Origin: Cocos nucifera
Taxonomy: Eukaryota > Streptophyta > Magnoliopsida > Arecales > Arecaceae
Direction: 5' to 3'
Assembly: GCA_006176705.1 (NCBI GenBank)
Contig: QRFJ01000381.1
Location: 278,501 to 342,500 of the forward strand
Length of the DNA stretch: 64,000 nucleotides
Every line of letters begins with the position of its first letter. Position 1 is the first letter of the stretch. The notes below the pieces were generated by a model. The model ran no database searches. It had not been told where the DNA came from and was given only the letters and a program-made list of their open reading frames with translations. The position numbers and the translations under genes are program-made. Of this stretch, positions 34,206 to 45,999 are shown in pieces.

Positions 34206-37200
34206 ATGGAGCCCGTGACCTTCACCGAGGCGGACGGCCAGGGGATCCAATTTTCGCATAATGACGCGGTTGTAATTTCTTTGAATATTGTCGACTATAA
34301 TGTACGCCGCATTTTGGTGGATAATGGAAGCTCGGCCGACGTATTATTTTACGATGCCTTCTCAAAAATGTCCCTATTCGAGGACCGCGTGAGGCCTATG
34401 AACTCCCCACTGGTAGGGTTTGCCGGCAACACCATGCCGATCGAAGGCGTGATAACTTTGGCTGTGATGGTAGGGCAACGTCCGAAGTTAGCCAAAATGC
34501 AGGTCGACTTTCTGGTCGTGAGGACTCCGTCCGCCTATAATACGATTCTCGGCCGACCTGGTCTAGATGCACTTCGGACGGTGGTGTCGACCTGTTATTT
34601 GAAGATGAAGTTCCCAATGAGTCGCGGGGTCGGAGAAGTCAGAGGAGACCAGGCTCTGGCGAAGCACTGTTATTCGATTGCCCTTTACAAGGGAGAATGG
34701 CCCGATCCCTATCTTGTTGATGGCCTGGATATCCGCGATGACCTCACTGAGGAGCGAGGCGAGCCCATGGAGGACCTCATCTCCATCCCCTTAAATGATG
34801 AAAATCTGGAGCACACTGTGCAGATCGGCTCTAACTTGGCGGACGAGGTTCGGGAGCAGCTCGTTGCCTTCCTCAGGAGAAATGCAGACGTCTTTGCCTG
34901 GGTTCCTGCGGACATGCCGGGGATTGACGTCGAAGTTATGGAGCATCGACTGGCCGTCGATCCAAGGCACCGATCGGTAAGAGAAAAGGTGCGCCACCAT
35001 GCCCCGGAGAGGCAGAAAGTGATCGCCGAAGAAGTAGACAAGCTCCTCCAAGCCGGACTCATCCGAAAAGTTGATTATCCAACCTGGGTCTCGAACGTGG
35101 TCCTCGTCAGGAAGGCGAATAACAAATGAAGGATGTATGTCGACTTCAAGAAGCTGAATATGGCCTACCCGAAAGCTACCCTCTGCCCAGGATCGACCAG
35201 CTGGTGGACGCGACCTCGGGCCACGAACTCCTCACCTTCCTCGATGCCTTTTTTGGTTATAATCAGATACGGATGGCGCCCGAAGACGAAGAGAAGACCG
35301 CCTTCATTACCGATCGTAGTCTTTATTGTTACAGGGTCATGCCGTTCGGACTCAAAAATGCAGGAGCCACTTACCAGCGCTTGGTCAATAAGGTCTTCAA
35401 AGAGCAGATCGGCCACAATATGGAGGTGTACGTGGATGATATGCTCGTCAAAAGTCGAGCTTCGACAGACCACCTCGTCGACCTTAAGGAGACCTTCGAT
35501 GCACTCAGAAAGCACAAGATGAAGCTGAACTCGACCAAATGCGCCTTTGGCGTGACCTCCAGAAAGTTTCTGGGGTTCATGGTGTCGAGACGTGGAATCG
35601 AAGTAAATCTCGAGAAGATCCAAGCCATTCGGGAGATGGCTGTTCTGAAGACGATCAAGAAAGTTCAGTGCCTGACCGAAAAGGTGGCATCACTGAATCG
35701 CTTCGTCTCGAGGTCGGCCGAACGATGCGCACCCTTCTTCCAAGTCCTCAGACGGTCGAAGAACTTCTGCTGGACGACGGAGTGCCAACGAGCATTCGAG
35801 GAGCTTAAAAACTATCTCGGCTCGCCCCCATTGCTGGCGAAATCCGAACCCAGAGAAGAACTATTCCTGTATCTGGCCGTCTCCCCGGTGGCCCTAGCGG
35901 CAGTCCTGATCAAGGAAGAAGCAAGGACGCAACGATCAATCTACTACGTGAGCCGGGTCCTAAGGGATGCAGAGACCAGGTACTCTAGATTAGAAAAACT
36001 AACTTACTCTCTTCTAATTGCTGCCAGAAGGCTCCGACCTTACTTCCAGGGGCACACCATAATGGTCCTTACAGACCAACCAATAAAAGCTGTCCTTCAT
36101 CGGATGGATGTCTCCGGGAGGATCGCGAAATGGGCAATCGAGCTCTCGAAGTTCGACATCAACTACCGACCTAGGCCGTTGGTCAAGGCACAGATATTGA
36201 TAGATTTCGTGATGGAATGTACCATTTCGGTCGAAGCCGAGCTTGGACAGAGCGGGACCAACACCGAAGTGAGATCGAGCCTGGACGTACCTGGGCCATC
36301 ATGGCCGAACCTCCCCAAAGGCTTTTGGGCCCTGCACGTGGATGGTTCGTCCAACTCTGCTGGAGCCGATGCAGGCCTGATCTTGGTCAGCCCTGAGGGA
36401 GTCATCATCAAGTACGCGCTGCGCTTCGAATTCCCCGCGACTAATAATGAAGCCGAATATGAAGTGCTGATCGCCGGGTTAAAGATAGCGAGGGAATTGA
36501 AAGTAGATCGACTTCAAGTCTACAGCAATTTTCAGCTGGTAGTCGATCAAGTCAATGGCAGCTACGAGGCACGGGATGAAGGCATGGCAAGGTACCTCGG
36601 AAAAGTGCGGGGTTTGGCCCCGACCTTCGATAGTTTCGGCATCCAGCATATTTCGAGAGCGAAAAATGTGAGAGTCGATCTCCTCTCCAAGCTGGCCACT
36701 TCAGTCCTGGTCGAACTACCTAAGAAAGTATTTTTGAAAATTTTGAAATGCCCAGCCATGGACGAACCGCAGGTCGTCCTGCAGGTGGAATCCGAGCCCA
36801 GCTGGATCGACCCATTGGTCGCCTACCTTAAAGAGGGGGTTCTTCCTCACGATCGAAAAGAAGCTCGGAAGCTCAGGAACCAGGCCTCCCGCTACATTTT
36901 ATATGAAGACAAATTATACAAGAGGTCGTACTCCCTCCCATTGCTGAGATGTCTCCGACCTTCGGAGGCCAACCTCACTTTGTGGGATGTGCACGAAGGA
37001 CTTTGCGGAAGCCACGTAGGAGCCAGGTCCCTGTCGTAAAAACTACTCCGGCAGGGGTACTACTGGCCAACCTTGTTTCACGATTCTGTGGAATATGTAA
37101 AGAAGTGCGACCGCTGCCAGAAGAATGCCAGCGTGCAAAGGCAGTCGACATCCGAGCTTGCTCCGCTCAACGCACCTTGGTCATTTGCGCAATGGGGAAT

Positions 37201-38035
37201 GGACATACTCAACCCCTTCCCAACAGCATCCGGATAATGAAAGTTCCTCCTGGTCGCTATTGATTATTTCACCAAGTGGATCGAAGCCGAATCACTAGCG
37301 AAGATCACTGAGATTGAGGTGCAGGACTTCGTCTGGAAGTCACTAATCTATTGGTTCGGCCTGCCCCGAATTCTTATAACCGATAATGGGTGGCAGTTCG
37401 TTGGTGCAAGGTTCGCCGAATTCTGTGAAGGGTTGAACATCTCCCACCATTTCACATCGGTGGCTCACCCGCAGACCAACGGAGAGGCTGAGGTGACCAA
37501 CCGGACTCTACTGCGGGACATCAGGACAAGGCTCGATAGGGCTAAGGGGGCCTGGGCGGACGAACTCTACCACATCCTTTGGACATACCGAACTACTCAA
37601 AGGACGTCGACCGGAGAGACACCCTTCGCCTTGGCCTTCGGCACGGAAGCAGTTATCCCGATTGAACTTCGGCTCCCATCCGCATGGGTCGCGGGCTTTG
37701 ACGAGCAGCTCAACCCCCAGGACCTCAGAGTTAACATCGACTTGTTGGAAGAAAAGAGGGAGGAGGCCCGTATCCGGATGGCAGCCTACAGACGAAAAGT
37801 GGCCCAGTACTACAACTCCAGAGTCAGGGGTAAGGCGTTCAGAGTGGGGGACCTAGTACTTCGGCGAGCCACCATCTCCTAGCCTCAGAATTAAGGGAAG
37901 CTCACCCCGAACTAGGAGGGTCCATACGAAGTGGTGGAAATCATCCGGCCCGGGACCTACCGTCTGAAGAAGCTCGGAGGAGTAGTACTTCCCCGACCTT
38001 GGAACTCAGAAAACTTGAGGGTATATTACCAATAG
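34206..38035 (+). pseudogene. pol: pol of Tat element 2: protease, RT, RNase H, archaeal-type RNase H, integrase; broken
   Basis: The first open stretch (34206-35129) has the protease (ILVDNGSSADVLFYD) and the start of RT (YPTWVSNVVLVRKANNK). It ends in TGA at 35127-35129 where element 3 has TGG. A 4-bp deletion near 35172 then shifts the frame. The second open stretch (35126-37039) holds the RT core (FLDAFFGYNQIRM; YVDD at 35429-35440), RNase H, then a second RNase H (HVDGSSN, TNNEAEYEVLIAGLKIA) before integrase. In that second RNase H the usual Ser-Asp is Ser-Asn (YSNFQLV). A TAA at 37037-37039 and adjacent TAA/TGA at 37235-37240 precede the integrase core (37319-37882: ITDNGWQFVGARF, HPQTNGEAE, the D,D,E motifs). 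The tail ends YYQ-stop at 38033-38035. Confidence 0.92.
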
Positions 38036-38130
38036 ACTTTCTTCAATAAAACTTCTTCGCTCAGCATTGTTGTTTTCTGGTGTAAGGATTACGTGGCGGT
38101 AAGAAAAGAGTGGATGAAAGTGGCCTGTTG

Positions 38131-38840
38131 GGAACAGGAGGAGAACCTCGTCCCAACGTGAGCAAAATAGATGGCCTCGTCCACCTTAGACGAGATGGGG
38201 GGAGAGGCGTGGGCGACGGTCCGTATGTGCCCCCACAGCCCATTCGGAATAGGAGGAGAACCTCGTCCCAACGTGAGCAAAATCGAAGGCCTCGTCCACC
38301 TTAGACGAGATGGGGGGAGAGGCACGGGCGACGGTCCATATGTGCCCCCACAGCTCATTCGGAATAGGAGGAGAATCTTATCCTGACGCGAGCAAAGCCG
38401 AAGGCCTCGTTCACAAAGGACGAGAAGGGGGGAGAGGCACGGACGACGGTCCGTATGTGCCCCCACAGCCCGTTAGGAACAGGAGGAGAACCTCATTCCA
38501 ATGTGAGCAAAGTCGAAGGCCTCATCCACCTTAGACGAGATGGGGGAGAGGCACGGGCGACGGTCCGTATGTGCCCCCACAGCCCATTCAGAATAGGAGG
38601 AGAACCTCGTCCTAAAGCGAGCAAAGTCGAAGGCCTCATTCACAAAGGACGAGAAGGAGGGAGAGGCACGGACGACGGTCCGTATGTACCTCCATAGCCC
38701 GTTCGGAACAGGAGGAGAACCTCGTCCTAACGCGAGCAAAGTCGAAGGCCTCGTTCACCCTAGACGAGATGGGGGAAGATGGATGACGGTCCAAATATGC
38801 CCCCACAGCCCGTTAGGAACAGGAGGAGAATCTCATCCTA
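38131..38840 (+). repeat. Tandem array of 115-bp units (element 2)
   Basis: Units start at about 38131, 38246, 38361, 38476, 38590, 38705 and 38816, a period close to 115. Each has GAGGAGAACCTCGTCC, a GAGCAAAGTCGAAGGCCTCG segment, AGACGAGATGGGG and TGTGCCCCCACAGCCC. It is the same repeat, in the same position, as 1020-1750 of element 1. Overlapping frames on both strands are by-products. Confidence 0.92.
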
Positions 38841-39232
38841 ATGTGAGTGAAGTCTAGGTCCGAGCTCCGAAGTCCATAGAAAACAGGATCTCCATTAACC
38901 TCGGCCTTTCGAGCGATCGCGGACGACTTCGACAGCAAAAGATAAGATCTCCCCCGTGCGCCCGCATCAACCCCGATCACAGGGGACCGGGCCAACCTCG
39001 GCTGGAGAGCTTCAACTTCAACCTCGACCAAAGAAGATCCCTTCCGAGTCGCTAGGATAGCCTCGGCCAGAGACAAGGTCTCTTCCGATCGACTAAGCCA
39101 AGCTCGACTGCAGGGGATGAGATCCCCCCGAGCTTCAGGCTGAACCAGCACGGAGCCCAAAAGAAGACTTCGGCAGTCGCCTTTTCTGCACTCCCTTCCT
39201 TCGAGTTTTAAACTCGGGAGTGGGGGGGCTAC
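38841..39232 (+). other. Element 2 untranslated region with polypurine tract
   Basis: Non-coding, related to the expanded 1-960 array of element 1. It ends GGGAGTGGGGGGGCTAC just before the 3' LTR; the G-run at 39216-39228 is the likely polypurine tract for plus-strand priming. Confidence 0.75.
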
Positions 39233-40346
39233 TGTTGGGGATAAACCTCGTTCCTGTCGGAGTCTAGCCCGATGCCCTGCCTAATACAACCAGTAGCCAT
39301 CGAAGAGCTTCAACGGACGAGTATTAGCCGAAGTCCTGAAGTCGGTCGAACTACTTGGCAGTCGAGCTCCTCGGACTCCAAGTGGCCAGGCTTTAACAGA
39401 ATCGCCCAACGTCCGAACTCCTCAAGTGGCCATCCCTTCAGCCGGCCGAGCTCCTTCGATTTCCAGCGGCCGAACTCCTTGGCAGACGTCCCTCGGCCAA
39501 ACTCCACGGCGGTCGTCCCTTGGCCGAACTCCACAGCGGCCGAGCCTCAGCCGGCCAGGCACCTACGAGAGCCGAACTCCCTCCCAGTTCCTCTTCGATT
39601 GGACTTCTTCAGAAGTCGGACTCCTCCCAGACACCCATTCGGCCATCCGAACTCCTCTGCGGTCGAGCTCCTCCCGAGCTTTTCCTTCAGCCGAACTCTC
39701 CTACAAGTCTGAACTCCTCCGGACGAACTATCGCCATCAACCTGCAGCAGGCAACAAGATCGGACGATATGGCCGCCATAACTGACGACACCACCCTCTC
39801 CATAACCAGCCCCATACGGCCCACAACCTGCCAGTATGGCTCTCACTATCTATCGGACGATGCCTCCCTCTCCGTACCGAACTTCATGCAGCCCACGACC
39901 TGCCAGTATGGCTCTCACTATCCACCGGACGACGTCTCCCTCTCCGTACCGAACTCCATGCAGCCCACGACCTGCCAGTATGGCTCTCACGATCCACCAG
40001 ACGACGCCTTCCTCTTCGTATCGAATTCCGCACGGCCCCAACGACTCTCTATCGGGCGGTATGGCCGTCACCATCAACTAAGCTCCGCCTATAAAGGACC
40101 CTCCAGATACGCTAACTCTAACTCTAATCTCTCTGATCTCTAAGCTCTCCTCTTCTTCTCTAAGCTCCGGAACTCATTTTCGAGCACTCCATTCCTGTTG
40201 GCCAGAGCTGACTTGAACGTCGGAAGGTCCTTCCGGAGCCACCCCCCACCGGCTCCGAATGGGACTTCATTTTGCAGGTCCCCGGTGGCGACCTTCTCGG
40301 CCTCCACTCCGACTACCTCTGACGACGACCAGTTTCTGCACCAACA
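39233..40346 (+). repeat. 3' LTR of Tat element 2 (1,114 bp)
   Basis: Starts TGTTGGGGATAAACCTCG and ends TTTCTGCACCAACA, followed by the target duplication ATGGG. Confidence 0.95.
40090..40095 (+). promoter_or_regulatory. TATA box of element 2 3' LTR
   Basis: CCGCCTATAAAGGACC, as in the 5' LTR. If active it could direct transcription outward into the LINE, antisense to it. Confidence 0.6.
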
Positions 40347-40699
40347 ATGGGCATAGGATGGAGTTGTATTAGCTCATCTTCTTGCAGCTCCTGAGAAAAC
40401 TAAGTAGCATGATAAGAGAGTTTGACTATTCCAAATATGGTCGGAAGTAAGGCCTTAAATCTGTAGCTGATTGGAAAATAGAGCCGCCAATGATAATGCA
40501 ATGATAAGCTGATCCCATAATGGTTGTATATAAAACTGACCCATGGAGTAGAAGTAATGATCAATAGAAGAGCTGCATGGCCTGACATTATTGACCATCC
40601 TTAAACAAATATAGCAACAAGTAAAATAGCAGCTATCATAAACCACGGTATAAGTAAGAGAAGATAATGGGTTAGCAGACATTAAACCAACAGCAGAAG

Positions 40700-43600
40700 A
40701 TGTGGCACTAGCACGACGGGTGGCACAGGGCATGGCACAACATGCTGCGCATATAAAACCTTGACAAAATATATGGTGAGAAACATGCAAGCCTTTGATT
40801 TTGGACAATTCGCTGGGCCAAAGTCGCATCGCATCACCCAACGAAAAACTAAATGAAGCCAGTAGGCCAGCAAGGATTGAAGGAAGCTGAATTGAAGGCC
40901 CCTCGTGAAGAGGATCATCCATACATAATAATAAAACCACATCACTAGATTCTTTTCCGGAAGGAACCTTGAAGCATTGAACTTAGGTTTGAGGCAGGTA
41001 TCAGCTTGAACGAGAGATGCACTCCCTTCCAAGTGGGAAATAGACATAGAGCAACTTAAGGAAGGGAGGCACTTGAACAAGGACCCAAGGGAATCAATAA
41101 GAAACATGAGCCCCAGGTCATCATCGTTCAATGAAAAATGTGCACCAAAATCAGGGGATACCTTAATGGGGTAGAGATCTTGAATCGCAAAGCCAAGTAT
41201 CAAGCGACAAAAGGGTAGCGAAATGTGGAGCGAGAAAACCTAACTAAGAGGAGAACCTTGAGAAGTAACCTGAGTGGTGAGCTTCATCCTCAATGTTCTG
41301 GGTGTAGATGGAACATAGAACATAAGAGTAGAATTATGACCATAAGCCATGCCTTGGAAAGGATAAACGATATGTATCCGCAGCCACGATAAAGGCCAGA
41401 TCGGGCAGCAAACAAGCGGTACTTGAGAAGAAGAAAACCCTGCTAATGCGTGAGTCGCCAACCAGTCAGTTGTTTGGTTGGCTTCATGAAAAATATGTGA
41501 GACTGTGATATTTGAGAAAGAGGAGAGACACAAATTGATATCAAGAAGCCAAGGAAAATGATGTGACTTAATCGTTGACTCGTCGCTAATTCAAAAAATG
41601 ACAGTTGAAGAATCACCCTACAACCAAACAGCATTAGCATTAGGATGAAAAGAAGAGATTAGAGCATACAAACCAAGCCATCCACCAATAAATTCTGAAA
41701 AAAGAACTGGGCAAAGAGATGGGAATTTGCCACCAGCACGTAAATGAGCTCCTTCATGATTTCTTATAATAAAAATAACTGCTGCTTTGGAGGTTTGAAT
41801 TGCTCCATCAAAATTGACTACCAATACCCCAAAAAGTGGAGGTACCTAATAGATGAGATGAGGGGTCAAAGATTGCTATAATAACAGTAAAGTGGTATCC
41901 TGCTACTTTAATCGAGCAAAAAGGTAATTGAGGGAGTTGAAGATGGAGCATAAAAGAATTGATCTCGACAAAAGACCTTATATTGAGATAGCTAGTAGCT
42001 TAGAATGGGGCTAGAGCTTAGGAAAAGCCAATTATTGTGAGCATCCTAAATTAGGGCAGCCATATATGCAGTCGCAGCCCTTGCCATCATTTTCATCTTG
42101 GTATTTGCTAGAAAGGCAAGCAAATGTGACAAAGAAGGTGGTGTAAAGGTCATGAGCATGAATAGTTGAGCCAATGCCCTCCAATAGTCTTGCACAAATA
42201 TACAAGTGACAATACAATGCTCAGAATCCTCCAAATCATTCATAATAGGTTACAAGTTGCAAGAGAGCTCGAGATAATGTCTCTAGAGAAAAAGAGATAC
42301 TCACAAGGTAAGCATTACCAAGCAAGCTTCCAGCAAAATCATTTAACTCGCATAGGGACAAATAAGTGCCAAATCCATTTAAACGAATGAGTTTGCAAGA
42401 CATGATGATGAGGATAAAGAGCCGAAGACATGTCTTTGGAGGTAATATGTGAAGAACGGGAGGTCGCCCAAATAAGCTGATCGGCCCAATCTCCTTTTGT
42501 AAGGACTAAGGATGAGACGAGAGTAATCATTTCAGCACTAAAGATACCTAGAAGAGCATTAAAATCCCAGGTGCGATCAGAAGTAATAAAGTAGGCTATG
42601 GGATAGTGCTGAAGATCAGTAAAAGTATTAAAATAAGGTGGTCAATGTAATAAGGGAATACCCAAGGGTCACTCCAAACATTACCAGATTGACCATTGAT
42701 GACCTGCCACATGAACTGATACTAGATCCACTGCCCAAGAAGATAAATCTTATGCCATATGGGAGAGCAGCAAGCAGGCTTTCGATAGCTAATCCATGAA
42801 GTTAAAAATTAGTACATTGAAGAGACAAAACAAGCCCATAGCGAGTGAGGATGCAAGACTAAATTAGCAGCTAATTTGGCTAAAAGAATTTGCTGAGTAT
42901 CTCTGAGAGAGCACAAACCTAATTTGCCTATAGCTTTAGGTTGGCATGTAGTATCCCGGATGATAGAGTGCAATCTCTATTGCCGAGGTGAGTATCCCCA
43001 CAAAAAAGCTTTAAACTCAATCTCAATAAACTCAAGAACTTTAAGAGGGACAAACTTAAGAACTTTAAGAAGGACAGGGACAACGGACACGATATAAATA
43101 GGGATAGAATACAAAATACAGTGGAGCAAAGTAAGATGACCTACGAAGGAGAGGGCTTTCCATTTTCAACTAGCCAACTTTACTAGCATTTTGTCAATAA
43201 GAAAGGAGAAATTAGAAATGTACAGCCAAGAAGCAGATAAGGTGCCTGACCTCAGGTGGGATAGAAGGGCTACAGATGAAATAGGACTTGAAAGTATTAA
43301 CCTACTATCCTGAAAAATAACAATATGCGTCCAAAACTAGCATGGGGGACCATAGCTCGAGTGAAAACTATGTAGTTGTCCACAAACAGAACATGGAAAA
43401 TAATGGGCCCTTGCCTACAAGGTCTATAAGCCCGGAGTAGACTCATATGAACAGCCCCTTGCAAAGAAAGTGAGAGCATTTGAGAATATAATATGAAAAA
43501 AAGTAAAGAAAAAGGACAACCCTGATGAAGACCACAAAAGATAGGGAATCAAAAAGTCATCTGACCATTGATTAATAAAGCAAAATTGGGATGCTCGACA

Positions 43601-45444
43601 GTAGCTAGAACCCATAGAATAAATAAAGTGGCAAAGCCAAACTGATTCAAAACATGCTCCAAGTAGGACCATTCAATCCTATCAAAAGTCTTTTCCATAT
43701 CAGCTTTGACCATTAAAAGGCTATGAGCTGGAGAAATATGACAAAGAGAGTGCATAAGCTCTTGAACAAGAATAATACTCTCCATAATACTCCTCCCAGC
43801 AACAAATGCCCCTTGCTTTGGAGATATCAAATAAGGCATAAGGGGTTTGAGTCGGTGCAGCAATATAGTGGCCACTATTTTGTAGATTGTATTATAGAGG
43901 CTAATTGGCTGGAAATCAGAAGCATGAATAGGATGGGATACTTTGGGGACTAGGATAATAAAGGTTTGCTTCCAAGTAGGGATATGATTGAGGTTGCAAA
44001 GAAATAGAGAACCCCCTAAATAACATCATCTTTTATAATATACCAATAGTCTCGAAAGAAGGAAATCCATTGGGATCAGGGGCTTTGTCCAGATGCATGG
44101 AATGGACTACTTGAGTAATTTCTTCCTCTATAATAGAAGCCGTAAGAGCCTTGTTTTGATTAGAGGTATCCTTGTCGGAGAAGGATGAAGCCAAGGGTCA
44201 TCAGGTTGGTGCTCCTAATGCTGACAAAATTGATATAGAAGTTCTCTGACAATCTCCACTAAACCCTCTATCCATTGACCATTTTGAGATTTCAAAGAAG
44301 AAATTTTATTTCGTCTATGTCTCATAATAGTAGAGCGATGAAAAAATTTGTATTAGCATCCCATTCTCGGAGCCAGGTAATTCTAGAATTGTCTCTAAAA
44401 ACTTTCTTGAATAGTTAACATTCTACGATACTCCTACAAAAGTTTCAGCAAATGCAAATGTTCAAAATGCAAGAGCTCTCCAATCTGAGCATCCTTAGTT
44501 TGAAGAAGATGGATTTGCTGATATAAATATTCAGTCTTGTAGAAAATATTATCAATACGGCAACAATTTCATTTTTAAAGTGCTTGCTTGGCTTAAGACA
44601 AAAGCAATGGGAGACGTTCATAAGGAGGTAGATGATGAGCACCTCGTCAAGCTTTATGAATGATTGAATGAGCTCCATATAAATTCCAAAAGTTATGGTA
44701 ATGGAAGTATCGACACTGACCGACCTCATGACGTATAAGATGCAACAAGATTGGACAATGATCAGATGCAAAGCTTGATAGATGCTGAACCCGAGTATCA
44801 AAAAAAAAAGTCTAGTCAACAAGCTAAAGCAAAAGCCTGATTAAGGCATTCCCAAACCGTAGAAGGACCTTGCTGATTATTGCAGCAAGTAAACTTAGGA
44901 CCTTGAAATCCCAGATCAATAAGGCCTGAGGTGGATAGAAACGTACAGAATTTTTTGGCATCTCCATTTACTCGAAAAGGTTTGCTGCCCCACTTATCTT
45001 TTGGAGAAAGAATACAATTGAAATCACCTATAAACAGTAAAATGAGGCTCAAGCTTAACACTTGAACAGAATCTCATAGCACCCTGTGATAAATTACATT
45101 AGTACTAGCATAGACAACTCCAAGGACCCAAGGTGACACAGAGGGGATAGAAATGAATTCATAGCAAGCATGTCTATCAAAATGGACAAAATTAATTTTG
45201 CCAAGATCTAATAAGGATTCCCCTAGAGACCTTAAGAGAACACCATATAGAGGTCTCACCTCGGACCCATAATAAACTGGATTCGAGGTAAAGAGCCCTC
45301 ATCTAGTCTAGTTTCAATAAAAAAATAAAGATCAAGAGAAAACCGATGAATGAGTGATTTAGTATACTTAACAAAAGGGGCTTTAGCAACCCCCCTATAG
45401 TTCCAAAGTAAGATTTTTATGGAGAATAAGAGGAGAGAGAACAC
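40700..45444 (-). pseudogene. LINE ORF2: endonuclease, reverse transcriptase, RNase H (broken)
   Basis: Minus-strand order. An APE-type endonuclease starts near 45444 (ILLWNYRGVAKAPF; later LLFIGDFNCILSPKDKWG at about 45050). The reverse transcriptase spans about 44300-42950 (SPKQGAFVAGRSIMESIILV, KADMEKTFDRIEWSYLEHV at 43549-43875). A zf-RVT-like linker lies at about 42530-42030 (DLEDSEHCIVTCIFVQDYW). The RNase H is at about 41824-41440 (VVNFDGAIQTSKAAV, HEANQTTDWLATHALAG). The catalytic FADD box reads FVDN near 43360, so the polymerase is dead as well as frameshifted. This type of protein nicks DNA and copies LINE RNA at the target. Confidence 0.85.
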
Positions 45445-45999
45445 AAAACTTCATCCGCATACTGCTTATGAGCAAATTATGATTCAGTGGACTATCCACA
45501 AGACCCTAAAGCATACTGCAGCATAGAAAAAGAAAGTCATGGGACTTGGTGACATTACCAGATGGGGCTGACGAAGAGTTTGGAGGTGTAGCAGAAGTAG
45601 CATCTTGATACATAAAAGTGAGATCTGAAGATGAGAGGACGTTACGACAGGAAGAGTTTGTGCTGTGTTAAATGCTGAAGTTGATTGAGCAAAGATGAAG
45701 AAACCAGTAGGAGGACTCTCAGTAGGTAGCAAAGTGGCAGCCCTAGATAATATATCGAGCTAACTTAATGAATCATAGTTGATCACAGGATGCCAGACCT
45801 CCTTCCTACTAGAGCCCTTAGTATAAGAAAAAAAGCAAGTGAAGTCTTGGAATAAACACCAGCCGTCTGCTCTTCTTGAACAATGACCTTGGCTTGGGGT
45901 AGAAATTCAGAACCTAACAATCGATTATAGTTAGGCGATTTAATCGAAGAGCGCTTACGTTTCTCCTTTGAAGCACCAAGTTACAAAGGCAAAAAGTGG

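Larger units (their letters stand above)
31355..40346 (+). mobile_element. Complete Ty3/gypsy Tat-type LTR retrotransposon, element 2 (8,992 bp)
   Basis: Two full LTRs (31355-32467 and 39233-40346), a primer site, gag, pol, a 115-bp tandem array and a polypurine tract, in the order expected for Ty3/gypsy. A 5-bp duplication ATGGG flanks it (31350-31354 and 40347-40351). Pol carries protease, RT, RNase H, a second (archaeal-type) RNase H and integrase, with no chromodomain: the Tat layout. Gag and pol have many stops and at least one frameshift, so it cannot be autonomous now. It lies inside the 3' part of the LINE, on the opposite strand. Confidence 0.95.

Noticed and set aside
38131..38840. 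CRISPR-like regular repeats
   Set aside because: Units are 115 bp with no short conserved repeat separated by unique spacers, in a plant retrotransposon; this is an ordinary tandem array.
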